Assembly (NCBI GenBank): GCA_027625915.1
Contig: JANTQA010000023.1
Coordinates: 20,088,001 to 20,152,000, forward strand
DNA from: Anaeramoeba flamelloides
Lineage: Eukaryota > Metamonada > Anaeramoebidae
Direction: 5' to 3'
Length of the DNA stretch: 64,000 nucleotides
The translations under genes were made by a program, and so were the position numbers. The notes under the pieces are model-generated. The model had not been told where the DNA came from. It worked only from the letters and a program-made list of their open reading frames with translations, and searched no databases. Below, in pieces: positions 1 to 11,245 of this stretch (positions are counted from its first letter, which is position 1; the number at the start of each line of letters is the position of its first letter).

Positions 1-960
1 CATAAAAAAAAAACTAGTTATACACGATCTTGAAAAAAATTTTTCAAAAAAATTTTTAAATTTTACTAATTTGTCCCTTTTTACTAACTTCAATTAGAAT
101 AAACAATATTAGTTAATAAAGGATCTTTGATCAAAAAATAATTTTAAAGATATTTTATAAAATAAGTTGGAAAATCCAATTTTGACGTAATATTTTTTTT
201 CAATTTAATAGGAAAAAATTTGAAAACTTGTTTTTATTCAAGTTAAGAGGCCATTTTATATGTTTTAATAGTATTTTTAATCGATTGAATATCTTTCAAA
301 TAGATAATCAATTATTTTGATGATTATTGAATTATTTGTTCTTTTAAATCGGAAAAAAAATTTTTATCTTAGATTTTCTGTTAGGTTTTATTGAGTTTTC
401 TGTTTATTTGGAAAATCGATAGATTTAACAAATAAAACAGAAAACCTCAAGAAAACATAGGATCTCCATGGCACTTGACGGGAACTTTCGTTCGGTTTTT
501 CCGAATTTATAAGAATAGATTAAAATCTATATGATTTTACTTCATTCTTTTAAATTCTGGAAAAGCTAGACACTTGACAATACTCTAAAGGTACTTTCAA
601 TATTTATCAACCGTTATATTTTTTTATTTGTTTGTGTTTTTTTAGATGATTAGAGTGTTTTCAAAGCCATTAGTTATTATCTCTTCTAAAAAAATATCTC
701 AAAGTTGACTTTAAACTAAAATTGATTGCCGCATCCCTTTAAAATTTTTTACCCCAAAATCGACCTTTTTTTCTAGAATAGAGACTTTTTAAATTTTTGG
801 TGCTATTAACAATAATAAATACATTAGTCTCGGGAATTTTAAGAACTTTAATGTTGGTTATGTTTTGAATAAACTCGGTTAACAATCATGAAATGGTAAT
901 TGAAGTTGTTGTTTTGTCTAACTTTTTTTTTTTTTCAATTTTATTTTTTCATACTACTGT
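1..960 (+). repeat. Dispersed repeat F, copy 1 (cut by the window edge)
   Basis: This stretch matches 50640-52085 in the same orientation and order over most of its length. Shared blocks include the run around 60-350, the GCACTTGAC segment near 470, and the block at 600-950 with TTTAAAATTTTTTACCCCAA and ATGTTGGTTAT. The copies differ by many substitutions and small indels, so they are old. The internal part near 360-460 holds the same AGGTTTT / AAAACAGAAAACC inverted motifs that are expanded in copy 2. No reading frame is evident. The family is not recognised. Confidence 0.65.
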
Positions 961-1501
961 AATGAAATCGAAAAAAATGTTGATTTATTTTATTTGGTGA
1001 AGAAATAATTTCAATATATTTTTTTAATACTCGAAAAAAAATCATATTTTTCAATTTCAAAATAATTTAAAATATTTTTTTAAAAGGATATCAGTAAAAT
1101 TAATTTGAAACCCAGATTTTTTTTTCTTTTTTAGGAATTTTTTTAATCATTGGATTTTTTTCATATTTGAATTTTCTGGTATTTTTCCTGTTTTTTCTGC
1201 AAATTGTTTGAACACTTATTCTTTTTCCAGAATGGGTGTTCTATATAACGTTCATACATTGTAACTAGTTTCGATATATAAAAATATCAAATTTAAGTCT
1301 TTTTTTCGAAAGTTAGAAAATTTTGATAAAAGATGGGTATTCAAATCTTAATTCGTCTAATCATCATCTTCGTTTAATCAAATGATATTATGATAGCTTT
1401 GAAAAAAGAATTAATAAAAGATGTATAACTGGGTTACAATACACCTGGTTGTTTAACTTTGATTTTGGGATTTTCTTATTTCCTTGTAAGTGATCTGTTT
1501 A

Positions 1502-1697
1502 CAGTCAGTTTCAAATTTAAGGTGCATACAATCAACGGCATTTAAGGTATAAAAAAATCTCAAATTAAGGCACAAAATTTGGAATTTTTTTTTTTACAAA
1601 TTATTTTACTACTATAGGAATGTTGTGTCTTAATTTGGGATTTTTTATTGTGCCTTTATTTTCGTTGAAATCCGTGCCTTAAAAGTGAAACTGGCTG
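1502..1697 (+). mobile_element. MITE family A, copy 1
   Basis: A nearly complete palindrome. The left arm starts CAGTCAGTTTCA and carries AAGG-type repeats. The right arm ends in the reverse complement, TGAAACTGGCTG. It is flanked by TA on both sides. The TA target site and CAGT terminus are typical of Tc1/mariner-derived MITEs. It has no coding capacity. Confidence 0.75.
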
Positions 1698-1794
1698 TAT
1701 TTAGATCAGAAAATTTGTTGTTTTTTTTCTTTTATGTTTTATTTTAAATTCCTTTTTTCCAGTTCTTTAATCTAGTTTGGTAGATTCGGGAAAT

Positions 1795-2262
1795 TTTTTT
1801 TTGATGGTTGATAGAATGCTAATGTTGATTTTGTTGATAGAAAAATCATATACAATTAATTGATGGTATTTTAATCATTTCATTGATCATTAATTGTTGG
1901 TGAAAGATCAACAAATTTACCAATAATATTTTTTTTTTCAGGTAATTTCATCAAGTTGAACACACCAGTTTTGTTTTTTTCGTTTATATTTTTTTGCTTT
2001 TATTTGGGTGAAAATAAGTACTTATAAAAACATTAATACTATGTAACGTTAATGTGGTTTTATATTATGTTTGGAAAAATATAATAAATTGGGGCTTTTT
2101 TTTTGCTTATTTTTCATATTGGGTGTGTCCAAATTTTTGGAATGTGGTTTAGTTTTTTTTTTTTTTTTTTTTTTGTGGGGGGGTAATTTTAGATTCATTG
2201 AATAAAACTTATAGCTCTTTTATTGTTTAAACTTTGATAAATGTTAATAAAGATATAATTTT
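1795..2262 (+). repeat. Dispersed repeat G, copy 1
   Basis: An inverted copy lies at 6605-7075. Shared stretches include TGTGTCCAAATTTTTGGAAT, the AATATAATAAATTGGG block, and the ATTTACCAATA and ATCAACAA blocks. A T run followed by a G run (2153-2185) corresponds to a C/A tract near 6670 in the other copy. No protein is evident. A degraded relative may lie at 15530-15840. Confidence 0.6.
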
Positions 2263-2886
2263 TGTATCTTATGGCAATTCGAAATGTGGAAAGATACTCA
2301 TTTTTTAGTAAAATGTAATCACTTTTTCCAAGAAAAATAAATTAATATATGGCCCTACAGCCCAAAAAACACTAAAAAATGGAAAACTGATCAAATATCT
2401 TCCATTAATACAATTAAAAAAACAAAATGAAGAAATTAAAATAAATAAAGTTTCCATTTAACTTTTTCTTATAAACATTTTTTGACAAAATGATAGAATT
2501 CACACTTGAAATTATGTATATTTTTAGATACAGTATCTTGTTTTAACTCATTTACTAAAACAAATTCTAAATTATGGGAATTTTCTTTTCATAAAAGGGA
2601 CTAATTTGGTCCCCAGTTGTTTTTTTTAGTTTTAAATGGTAAAATTAAAAAAAAGTTAAACTAAAAAGATAAACTTTCTGGAAAACCATTCTAATTTAAT
2701 ATATTAACTTATTCTTTGATTTCAAACTTTTTTCAACCCCAATTTTTCAAAAAAAAATAAAAAAGTGCACAGTAATTTCAAAAAATATTTTTGATATTCA
2801 AAAGTTGAGAGTGTTTTTATTCTAAAAAAATTTATCCCAGTGTTTAATTGAATTAAGTTTTAAACTTAATTTAGAAAAAATATTAA
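2263..2886. other. AT-rich intergenic stretch, nothing recognised
   Basis: Homopolymer-rich sequence between repeat G and a family D element. I see no gene, RNA or clear repeat in it. Confidence 0.6.
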
Positions 2887-3344
2887 CTGTTGAGAGAAAA
2901 ATGTTGGACACAGAAAAATGGTTGGACACCATTTTTAATTGGGAACATTAGTAAAATTGAAAATCAAATCCTATTTATAACTTGGTGACTTTTATATAAA
3001 TCCAGGTTTAAAGGTGTTACAAGTTCGTTAATCTGTGTTTTGTGTAGAATACTCATTTGAATGGTTGACAACTAAAGTAGATCATGCTATTTTAACAAAA
3101 AACCAAGTTCTAGTAAAGTTTACTATTAATTCTGAAAATGGTAATTTTTAAACTTGCTTTAGAATTGAATAGATAAGATTTTGAAAAGGTAGAATTACAT
3201 TAATCATTATTCTAATAAGTATATTATTGTTATTTCCTTTAGTTATTTCACAAACGACCGAATTTAAAAATCATTTTCAGTAATGTTCCCAATTAAAAAT
3301 GCTTTCCAACCATTTTTCTGTGTCCAACATTTTTCTCTCAACAG
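2887..3344 (+). mobile_element. Family D inverted-repeat element, copy 1 (best preserved)
   Basis: Terminal inverted repeats of about 39 bp match perfectly. They begin CTGTTGAGAGAAAAATG and include GTTGGACACAGAAAAATGG. A looser inverted match continues inward through TTTTTAATTGGGAACATTA. TAA flanks both ends, consistent with a 3-bp target duplication, which is the PIF/Harbinger pattern. The 458-bp interior has no open frame. Related copies are at 28833-29305 and 62118-62621. Confidence 0.75.
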
Positions 3345-3930
3345 TAATCAGAAAAAAATAGTGATTAATTTTATTAAGGACATATATTAAATTATAAGGA
3401 AAAAAAAATGGCTTTTTAATAAGTGAGATTATATTTAATATCAAAATATATAAATTTCCTTCATCTACCCCATTAATTTTTCCTAAATAAAAAGATCCAA
3501 ATTTTCATTCAACTTTCCAAAAAAATACAAATGCAAAGATTTAAAATAAATCTTCAAAATCCCCAATTCAAAAAAGGCAAATAAAGAATATAAGCTTATT
3601 TACTGAATTAAAAATTTGAAATGAAAAATGATTATTTCATCAATCTTTTTTTGAAAAGCCGAATGAAAATTTAGTTCCTTTTGTTTTTCAATTAACAGTT
3701 TCCAAATTTTTGGAATATGGATAGGGTTTATACTTTTTCTAATAAAAGATAAAAACAAAAACAAAACTTGAAAATGAAATTGAAAATCAGATATTTGTTT
3801 ATTATTTGAATGATTATGAAACTATTCACCTCAATTCAATGAAGTTGTATTGTTTCTTTGAAAAAGCTCTTCTTTTCTTATAAAAAAAAGAGAAAATCGT
3901 GAAAGTGTGATAAATGGCTTCGAAAGTAAT
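3345..3930. other. Intergenic stretch downstream of the H4 gene
   Basis: AT-rich sequence containing blocks such as TTTTCATTCAACTTTCCAAA that recur in degraded form near 5290, 25350 and 60880. This suggests remnants of another dispersed repeat. No gene is seen. The part next to 3930 should hold the H4 3' UTR. No canonical animal-type histone stem-loop is evident there. Confidence 0.5.
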
Positions 3931-4236
3931 TTAAACACCATAACCATAAACAGTTCTTCTTTGTCTTTTTAATGCATAGACAACATCCAAAACAGTAACT
4001 GTTTTTCTTCTTGCGTGTTCTGTATAGGTAACTGCATCACGAACAACATTTTCAAGGAAGGCCCTCAGCACGTTTCTTACTTCGTCATAGATTGTTGCTG
4101 AAATTCTTTTAACACCTCCTCTTCGAGCTAATCTTCTGATAGCTGGTCGACTGATCCCTTTGACAGACTCAAGGATTGCTTTTCTTCTTTTGGCTCCTCC
4201 TTTTCCCATTCCTTTTCCTTTTCCTTTTCCAGACAT
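3931..4236 (-). CDS. Histone H4
   Basis: Core nucleosome histone that pairs with H3. The 101-residue product starts MSGKGKGKG and keeps the hallmark segments [38 protein letters not shown] and VVYALKRQ, ending YGYGV. The frame is open for 24 more codons upstream, but only the methionine at 4234-4236 gives the conserved SGxGKG start, so I use it. The tail is two residues shorter than the usual 102-residue mature form. One glycine is missing in the GKGGKG run and the RHRK patch is RRK, while acetylatable lysines equivalent to K5, K8, K12 and K16 remain. Position 3 is Lys where most H4s have Arg. The gene has no intron and a TAA stop. A 27-bp element shared with the H3 gene lies about 220 bp upstream. 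Confidence 0.97.
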   Translation of the reverse strand: MSGKGKGKGMGKGGAKRRKAILESVKGISRPAIRRLARRGGVKRISATIYDEVRNVLRAFLENVVRDAVTYTEHARRKTVTVLDVVYALKRQRRTVYGYGV

Positions 4237-4452
4237 ATTATGTAATAATTTATTATTTAAATTTAAAAAAAAGTTTTTAATAAAAAAATGATTTTTCTTC
4301 TTCTTCAAAAATTCTTTTTCAATTTTTTTGTTTTAAAAAAAGAGAATTTTATAATTGTTATTCATTTATTTTGATTTTACAAACAGGATCAAGTTTTTTG
4401 TTGAATATTCTTATATCTTCAACTTTCAATTTAAAAATAAAAAGAATTTTTG

Positions 4453-4479
4453 AAAAATAATCCAATATTTTTACGATTT
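4453..4479 (-). promoter_or_regulatory. Candidate histone promoter element (H4 copy)
   Basis: On the plus strand the core reads AATAATCCAATATTTTTACG, followed by ATTT. It matches 25189-25215 upstream of the H3 gene with one difference in 27 bases. Read in the gene's direction it contains ATTGG, an inverted CCAAT box. It lies 217-243 bp upstream of the start codon. A weaker shared block, TGTTGAAT followed by T-rich sequence, lies on the gene-proximal side at about 4399 (25161 for H3). The regulatory role is inferred. Confidence 0.55.
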
Positions 4480-4805
4480 GAAAAAAAATAATTTATTTTG
4501 ATATATCTTCTAATTTTTGTTGAACACCAATTAATTCTTCAAAAATTTAAAATAAATCTTAGGAGTACTATATGTTAAATATTTATCAAGGTTTAATAAA
4601 AATAATTATGCTAAAAAAAAGGAAATTTGTATTAAAATCTATTTGTATCTATTTTTAGATTACTTTTTTGCTAACTGTTTTAATCATTAATTTTAGACGA
4701 TCAGTCTTGCAAATAATGATTCTTTGTAATGGTTTGAATACACTTCTGATATTCAAAATTTAAATGGGATACAATTTAGGCTGTATTAGTAGTTTGAATT
4801 ATATA

Positions 4806-5124
4806 CTGTTATTTAAATTTAAAATGGGACAATATTTTCACTTCATTTTCCAAATTTATCTTGTTTAAATAGAGAGTTCAAAGAAGAAGGTTGGAATCGA
4901 AAAAACTTTTATTTGAAAAAGGAAATTGAAAATGAACTAAAAATTTTTCCCATTTGTAATTCAAATAAACCTGTATGGGAAAAACTTTCACTTTACTGTC
5001 AATTTCCTTCTTCAAAGAGAGACTAAAACCTGGAATTACAACCTACCTCTTTGAGAACTTTATTTATTAATGAAAAATTGGAATATGGAAGTGAAAAATT
5101 TCCCATTTAGAATTCAAATACAAG
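4806..5124 (+). mobile_element. Family E elements, apparently nested or tandem pair
   Basis: The outer ends read CTGTTATTTAAATTTAAAATG and CATTTAGAATTCAAATACAAG, flanked by TA. Two internal junctions near 4950-4990, with TCCCATTTGTAATTCAAATA followed by TATGGGAAAAAC, repeat the same terminal sequences. The block therefore looks like one family E element next to or inside another. Compare 8857-9020. Confidence 0.5.
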
Positions 5125-6234
5125 TATCTTTTTTTTCACTTCTTGAGTTTGAGTTTCATTCAGGATTCTTGGCTCAACCATGATAATGCATACAAAAGTC
5201 ACCAAACAGATATTAAAATTTATCATTGATTTATCTCATGAAACTCAAGATAAAAGGAAAATAGTTGAATACTATTTATTCCAAAATAAATGAAACAAAA
5301 ATATTTTTCAGCTTTCCAAAAAGATTTTTGTTGGATTTTAGATTTCGAATTTTGAATTCTTAAAAGAACCAGTATAAATTCTTTCTATCACTTTGAGAAT
5401 TGTACACTTTGATCATTTGTTTTAGTTCTTGGGATTTTAATTATTTTGTTAAACCGATTGAAAATGTTGATCTTTTTATTTTATAATAAACGCGGTGGAA
5501 ATTAAACATGTTTTTTATTTTAACTCATTACTAAAATTTAACTCATGCAAAAAATATTTGTTGACTCTAGAAATAAAAGATCGAAATCAATGGGATGAAA
5601 ACAGTATATAAACAAGAAATTGGGTTCTTTAAATAAATTTTAAAAAAGAAATTATGAAGATATTGAAAGATTAAAATGTAATTTTATGACAAAAAAATTA
5701 AAATAATTTCATTTTTTGAAATTTGATATAAAAAAATCATTGTAAATCTCAGAAATTTTGTAAAAATGACGAAATTTTTGAAACAAAAGCATTTAATATA
5801 ATTGAGCCATTTCAATTAATCAAAGATCTAACATCTAAAGTCAATTTGAATCCCAACCAAGAATCTATAAGTGATTTCTGGTCTTCCAATACCCAAGTCT
5901 GAAAAAAAAAACACGAGTTAAATTTATATGTTATAGGTTAAAGGTTGTCTTTAAACTTGTTATTTATACCACTGTTTGAGTAGGAAGGAGTTGAAATTTT
6001 GTCCATTTAAGGAGAAGCCTCATAACAAAGTATGTTATTATTGGGTTAACTATAATAATACTACATGGTTTAAGGGAGTAGCCACGGTAAAGAAAAATTT
6101 TTCACTTTTTTGCAATTCTGATTGGGATCAGAAAATAACATTTTTTACTTTGGTTGTACCTCATTGATTTTTATTATTTAAAGTACTTCATTCATTAGAG
6201 ATTTTAAATTTTTTTTTCAATGTCTCAAAGAAAT
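5125..6234. other. AT-rich intergenic stretch, degraded repeat remnants
   Basis: A loose inverted pair (GAGTTTGAGTTTCATTCA with ATGAAACTCAAG) sits at about 5145-5250. Sequence near 5290-5680 resembles the degraded repeat seen near 25350-25850. An open frame at 5976-6167 has fewer AT-biased codons than its surroundings but matches no family I know. No gene is called. Confidence 0.4.
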
Positions 6235-6329
6235 TGCCACAATAGAGTGTTGAGTTGAATTGCAAAAAATAGTGTTTTGAATGTTGAATAACTTATCTTT
6301 TATCCTTCTCTCAACATTCTATTGTGGCA
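6235..6329 (+). mobile_element. Short foldback element, 95 bp
   Basis: Ends are inverted repeats of about 20 bp: TGCCACAATAGAGTGTTGAG on the left and its near-exact complement CTCAACATTCTATTGTGGCA on the right. It has no coding capacity. It could be a very short MITE. No second copy was noticed. Confidence 0.6.
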
Positions 6330-6604
6330 TTTAATTTTTTCATTTATTATTTTTTCATCATTTTTGAGATTTTTTTAATACTGACAACATAAAGCAATTA
6401 GAAATATTTTAATATTAGTGGCATTTGGGATTAATGGATTTTGTTTAAAAAGAACAACAACGTTACAATTGAAAGAATCATAAAAGGAAACATAAATAGG
6501 ACTTAAATAGCTAGTAGGATTCCAAAATTAGAATAATTAAGTCAAATTATTACTTATTAGGATTTTAAATCGTTGGGTTTAGTGGAATTGGAGAAGTGAA
6601 TATG

Positions 6605-7075
6605 ATTATATGTTATCAAAGTTTAAACCTCAAAATAGCCATAAGTTTTATTTTAAGAATCTGAAATTATCTTCTCCCAAAAAAAAAACTAAACCCCATT
6701 CCAAAAATTTGGACACATCAGAAAATCAAAAATAGGAAAACAAAAACCCAATTTATTATATTTTCCCAAATGTAATATAAAACCATATTTAAATAACATA
6801 GTATTAATGGTTTTTTAAGTAATCATTTTCATCCAAATATAAGAAAACAATAGAAAATAAAAAATCAAAACAAGTTTATCCAAAATAAGGAAACGAGCTG
6901 AAATGAAAGAGATTGAACGAAATTATATATTGGTAGATTTGTTAAAATTACATCAACAATGGTTGATCGATCAAATGATAAGATACCATCAACAAATCGA
7001 ATGTGGATTTTTCAATTTTTGATAGTCAACACTAACATTCTATCAACCATCTATAAAAAAATTTTCAGATCTAAC
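6605..7075 (-). repeat. Dispersed repeat G, copy 2 (inverted)
   Basis: Reverse complement of 1795-2262, with shared blocks in the same order including the ATTCCAAAAATTTGGACACA stretch. The copies have diverged by substitutions and indels. No protein is seen. Confidence 0.6.
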
Positions 7076-8856
7076 TAAACAGATTTTGTAACTGAAAAAG
7101 GAAAATGAAAACAAAAACAAAAAAGACTAAAAATGAAATAGTTTGTTGAATTAAAATTAATTTCCAATAGGATGTAAAAATTGTTATTGTTATTTTTCCA
7201 ACTGTTTAAACCGTGTCCAAATTAATTGAATTAAGTTTATTTTAATAAAAGAAAAGAAAAAAAAACTATTTTATCAATATAATCTCAATTTTTTTATTGT
7301 TGAACATTACTAAAATTAAAATATCAAATAATTTTTTTGAAAAATTTTTAGAGAATCTACGATCACACACCACGAAAATAAAATGTTCTTATCTCATCCC
7401 TCTCAAATTTTTATCATGTCTTATGGTGTAGCTACCCCCTTAAGTGTCTTTAAAAAACAGATTAGTCAAGTAGTAATATTTGCTGATCTAATCAATTAAA
7501 ATGATTCTTTGTATTAATAAAAAACCCAGCAATTTCAGAAAAAAATCTACATTTCACAACAAATTTAAAGGTATAATTATTAATATCCAACCCCCAAAGT
7601 ATCAAAATATCTTTCTTAGAAATGTGGAAATGTAAATTAGTTGTTAAAAATTTCAATTTTTTTAAAATATTAAATAATTAACTAATCAGATTTTTTTGTA
7701 AAAATTCTTTCTCAAATATTGGAAATATATTGATGTCACAATTTACCTTTACAAAAACAAAACAAAATTGATCAGTCTTTGGGTTTTTATGTTGATGATT
7801 ATTAAGTTAATTTTTGAAATTTCAAAAATTTTAACAATATTTACTTTCATAAGTTCTAAATATGACTTTTAGATACTGGAATACTATTATTTTGAATTTC
7901 TATTTTTAGATTTGGAAAAGGAAAACAAAAAAAAATTATAAAAATGAAAATTTTTAATTGAGATCACTAGTAAAAAATGTATTATTTTATTGTTCAATAA
8001 GATTTATAATAAAATTTTTAGAGCTATTTGAGCCACAATACACTAATACAATTTGTACCCGTTTATAACACACTTTTATTATATGGAAATCTATGGTGAT
8101 GATAACCCATTAAAGTCCAAAGACCTGTAGATGTTTTCCACTATATTTATTTTTTCAAAATGCGAATGATAATTAGTCAATGATCCAGTCAAAGTGTGAA
8201 GTTTTTATACACAATTTTAACACCTTTAAAGGGGTTGAATCAAAGATTGAAGAAAAATTTATTTTAGTACCCTTTCCAGACTCAAAATAATGATCTTTTT
8301 CTAGTGACAAGATGGTATTAACGATGCCCTTCCAACCCCCCCAACACCGCTTTATTTCACTCAGAACAATACCATTTTTTTTTTTTTTTTTTTTTGATTC
8401 TTCCAGGTTAAACCCAGATTATAATAAGTATAACCTTTCCTTACCAAAACAATAAAGGCAGATATAGAATTATTATTTATTAATAATATCAAAAGTTTTA
8501 TTCTTTTTTAAACTATATTAGATAAAGACTATTTTTTTTTATAATTCAGGTATCCAGATTTTTAGATTATTTTCATACTACAAAAAATCCCCGAGAAAAC
8601 CTAAAACATCTTCAATTGGATTCAAATTATTTTGAATTATCTTAAAAATAAAAAACAAAATTGAAATTGATAAAAAAACCAATAAATCTTTTCAACTTTT
8701 ATTCTTTAATTTTAACATTTTTTTTTATTTTTTGGCAGATGTCTTGGATTCAATTAAATCCATTTCGAATTGTTTTGTAGTACCCCATATTCAATAAATT
8801 AAAGCTTTTATATGATTCTTGAGATAAGTCAAAAAATATTTGAAAAATTTCTTTTA
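7076..8856. other. AT-rich intergenic stretch, no gene recognised
   Basis: Homopolymer-rich sequence with a C run near 8335 and a long T run at about 8378-8395. A short open patch near 7360-7490 has slightly less AT-rich codons but no recognisable family or clear splice context. Nothing is called. Confidence 0.45.
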
Positions 8857-9020
8857 CTGGTATTTAAATTACAAATTGGCTTTTTTTTCACTTCATATTT
8901 AATTTCCTTTTTTCAAATAGAGTTTTTAAATTATAATCTACTTCATTGAAAACCCTCTTTATAAGAGAAAATATGGAAAATGAAATAAAAATATTTTCCC
9001 ATTTATATTTCAAATACCAG
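8857..9020 (+). mobile_element. MITE family E, best copy
   Basis: A 164-bp element with ends CTGGTATTTAAATTACAAAT and the complement of CTGGTATTTGAAATATAAAT, flanked by TA. Inner arms continue the palindrome through TTTCACTTCATATTTAATTT and the matching AATATGGAAAATGAAAT. The TA target site suggests a Tc1/mariner-type MITE. Relatives are at 4806-5124 and, degraded, at 57045-57232. Confidence 0.65.
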
Positions 9021-9312
9021 TATGAAAAAAATCTTTGAAATTTTAAAAAGTGCCTGATATCAAAACGTCAACCAGTTTAGGCATTTTTTTAAAATTATAA
9101 TTCATAAATATCAGAGAAAAAGATTATGTGTCGATATTATACACCTTTTTTCTCAATCTACCCTCTTTTTTTGTCAATATTTAATTACAACTTGGTTAGT
9201 TTTTAAGTTTTATTGGGCATTTATAAAAATTTGTTAAAAAATTTATTTTTCTATTTTTTCAAAACTAAAAAATAAATTTTTCAAAGAATAAAAAAAAAGT
9301 TTTTAAAAGAAT

Positions 9313-9322
9313 AAAAAAAAAA
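9313..9322 (-). terminator. Pol III terminator of the 5S rRNA gene
   Basis: Ten T residues on the minus strand directly follow the last helix I base of the 5S rRNA. This is the expected Pol III stop signal. Confidence 0.75.
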
Positions 9323-9443
9323 GTTTTCAGCACCAAGTGTTCGCGAGAGGTTACCCATCCCACTAACTAGCTTAGCCCTCAATTTGTTGATCTTCTGGGT
9401 TCGGAATGTGTCCAGGATTATTAAATTGGGTATGGCCGAATAC
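9323..9443 (-). rRNA. 5S ribosomal RNA
   Basis: On the minus strand the 121-nt sequence begins GTATTCGGCCATACCC and ends CTTGGTGCTGAAAAC. The first nine bases pair with the last nine, with one A-A mismatch and a G-U pair, forming helix I. Diagnostic 5S parts appear in order: GGCCATACC, CATTCCGAACCCAGAAG (loop B/helix III region), GGCTAAG...AGTTAG, GGATGGGTAACC and TTGGTGCTG. Length matches the usual 119-121 nt. Loop and helix III sequence resembles protist 5S (CATTCGAAC-type) more than animal 5S. The internal control region is recognisable but divergent. It is a single copy here, not part of a tandem array, and a T10 run follows directly. A pseudogene is possible, but the end pairing and terminator argue for a working gene. 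Confidence 0.85.
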
Positions 9444-10342
9444 ACTACTTTAAAAAACAGAAAAACTTTAAAATTTTTTAAATTGAAAAAATTGTCTTTT
9501 TACTTGAAAACAAAAACCATTATCTCTAAAAATAAACAAACACAAAAACCCACAAAAGTTTTTTGCTCTTTAGGATCAAAAGAAAAAGGAATTACACTTT
9601 TTTTGTTCAACAAAAAGAGATTTGATCAATGGTGTTCTTCTTGTACTATTGAGTATTTCAACCATGTAAAGTTCCATTTCACCTGACACCAAAATAGGAG
9701 TTGGGTGCTATAACAAAACTGTTGTTCTTTCCTTTCAAATGTAACATACTCTTTTTCCATTAGTTATTTTCTTCAATTATTTTCTTCTTTTAATTATTTG
9801 TCTTTTTCATCTTGGCTTGGGGTTATGGTGTACTTCTTTTTCTATACTTTGCTTATTGTTTGGAAGTTATTTTTTTTCCACAAATCTTCTTTTTCTCATG
9901 CTTGGGATTCTACATGAGTTTTTGATTTCAATTATTCATTTTATTTTTTGTTTACCACAGGCCAAGAAAGTAAAAAATAAAAGGAAGAAAAATATTTCAA
10001 GTATTTTTATTATGAAAATACCTATAGAATACCTTGCAATGAAACAAAAAATGGAAGCGAAATAAAAAGTGTGAGATATTCTACTTTTTTTCTGATTTAC
10101 TTTTAGAGATCGCTAAATTCAAATAAGTATTTGTCAAGTTTGATCCACTTTTCATTTTAGAAATTTTTTTTATTTGCCAATTTTTGTTTGAAGGTTGAGG
10201 TTAAATAATTTTTTGTTCTTTAAAAAACATTCTGAAAATACACATACCATGACTCGATACCATTGTACCTTATAAGGACAAAAATATCTCTTTTTAAAAG
10301 TTTTTTTTTGAACTTGTCATTTTATTTAAATTTAAGGAACCA
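9444..10342. other. Intergenic stretch with weak open frames
   Basis: Frames are open at 9384-9686 (overlapping the 5S gene in antisense) and at about 9800-10065. The latter has a hydrophobic first half, a splice-acceptor-like TTTGTTTACCACAG ending at 9960, and a basic tail. The tail could be a terminal exon, but no partner exon or family is recognisable, so no gene is called. Confidence 0.35.
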
Positions 10343-10825
10343 TAGTGTTTCAAAATAATGAGTGTACAAAGACTATAACCCGTGTTTCGAAATATAATCT
10401 GTGTTTTTTTTATTCGTGCTCTAAGGCAACACCCAATCAACTACCAAATAGTATATCAAAGTTCAAACCAATTTTGAAAGAAAATTCCTTGAGGTTTTCT
10501 GTAAAATTTAAATTTGAATGAAATTAGTTGAAAATTTTTCATAATATACACAATTTTTTTGAATTTTTTTGTTTTTTTGTTTGATTGATGATAATTAACT
10601 TAAAAATTTACTCTATTTTTTGAGATAAATTTTGCAATTTGATCCTTTATTTTTGTAATTTCTATTTGAATATTAGAACTTTAAGAAATCAATACCATAT
10701 TTAATTTGGGTTTATTGTTGATTTATTTGATAAGCAGATGCATAGTTCTTCTATAACCAAAAAAGAACACTTTTTATTTTGATACCCAATTAACTTTTCT
10801 GCAATTATTATTTTGATCAATAGTG
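10343..10825 (+). mobile_element. Family B element, copy 1 (diverged)
   Basis: Matches the family B consensus along its length: AGTGTACAAAGACTATAA near the left end, then TCTATTTTTTGAGATAAATT and GCAATTTGATCC, then TTTTTATTTTGATACCC and TATTTTGATCAATAGTG at the right end. Termini are more diverged than in the copies at 53350 and 61005. Confidence 0.65.
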
Positions 10826-11000
10826 CCCTCTATTAAAGTTTTTTTACATAAATTTAATAGAGATTGTTAAAATTTTTTTATCAATTACTTGGAATTGAAA
10901 TCCTGTTTATTTTCAGTTTAAAACACATTTCAAGATAAGGAATCCGTAATTAGAAATTGGTCAAAAAAAAAAAATAGAGACTAGTTCCTTAAAAAGGAGC
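10822..11000 (+). repeat. Direct duplication H, first copy
   Basis: About 175 bp that recurs at 11246-11428 in the same orientation. Shared blocks are ATTTAATAGAG, TCAATTACTT, AAGATAAGGAATCC and the AATAGAGACTA block. Function is unknown. It starts where the family B element ends. Confidence 0.55.
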
Positions 11001-11245
11001 AAAAGAAATATAACAAAACTAAGATCTCAATACAATTGGTTATTTATTTTGGTAGCATCAACCAAAGAGTTTAAGAAACAAACCTAAAGAGGCACATCTG
11101 AAACTTTAGGAAAATTTATTCGATTTAAAAAAAAAAAAATTACAACCAATATAATTTACCCAATTTATCAAAAGTTTTTGTATAAGATAATACATTTTTT
11201 ATTTCAATGTTAAAATATTTTATGTCATATTTAAACCAACCGTTA

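Noticed and set aside
4237-4308. A 24-codon upstream extension of the H4 frame
   Set aside because: H4 always begins with Ser-Gly after the first Met. The extension is Lys/Asn/Phe-rich 5' UTR sequence that happens to be open.
5976-6167. 63-codon open frame with Cys, Trp and Pro codons unusual for the background
   Set aside because: No domain recognised, no start or splice context that makes a gene. Left as background.
9800-10065. Hydrophobic open frame followed by an acceptor-like CACAG and a basic tail
   Set aside because: Could be a terminal exon, but no preceding exon with a matching donor was found.
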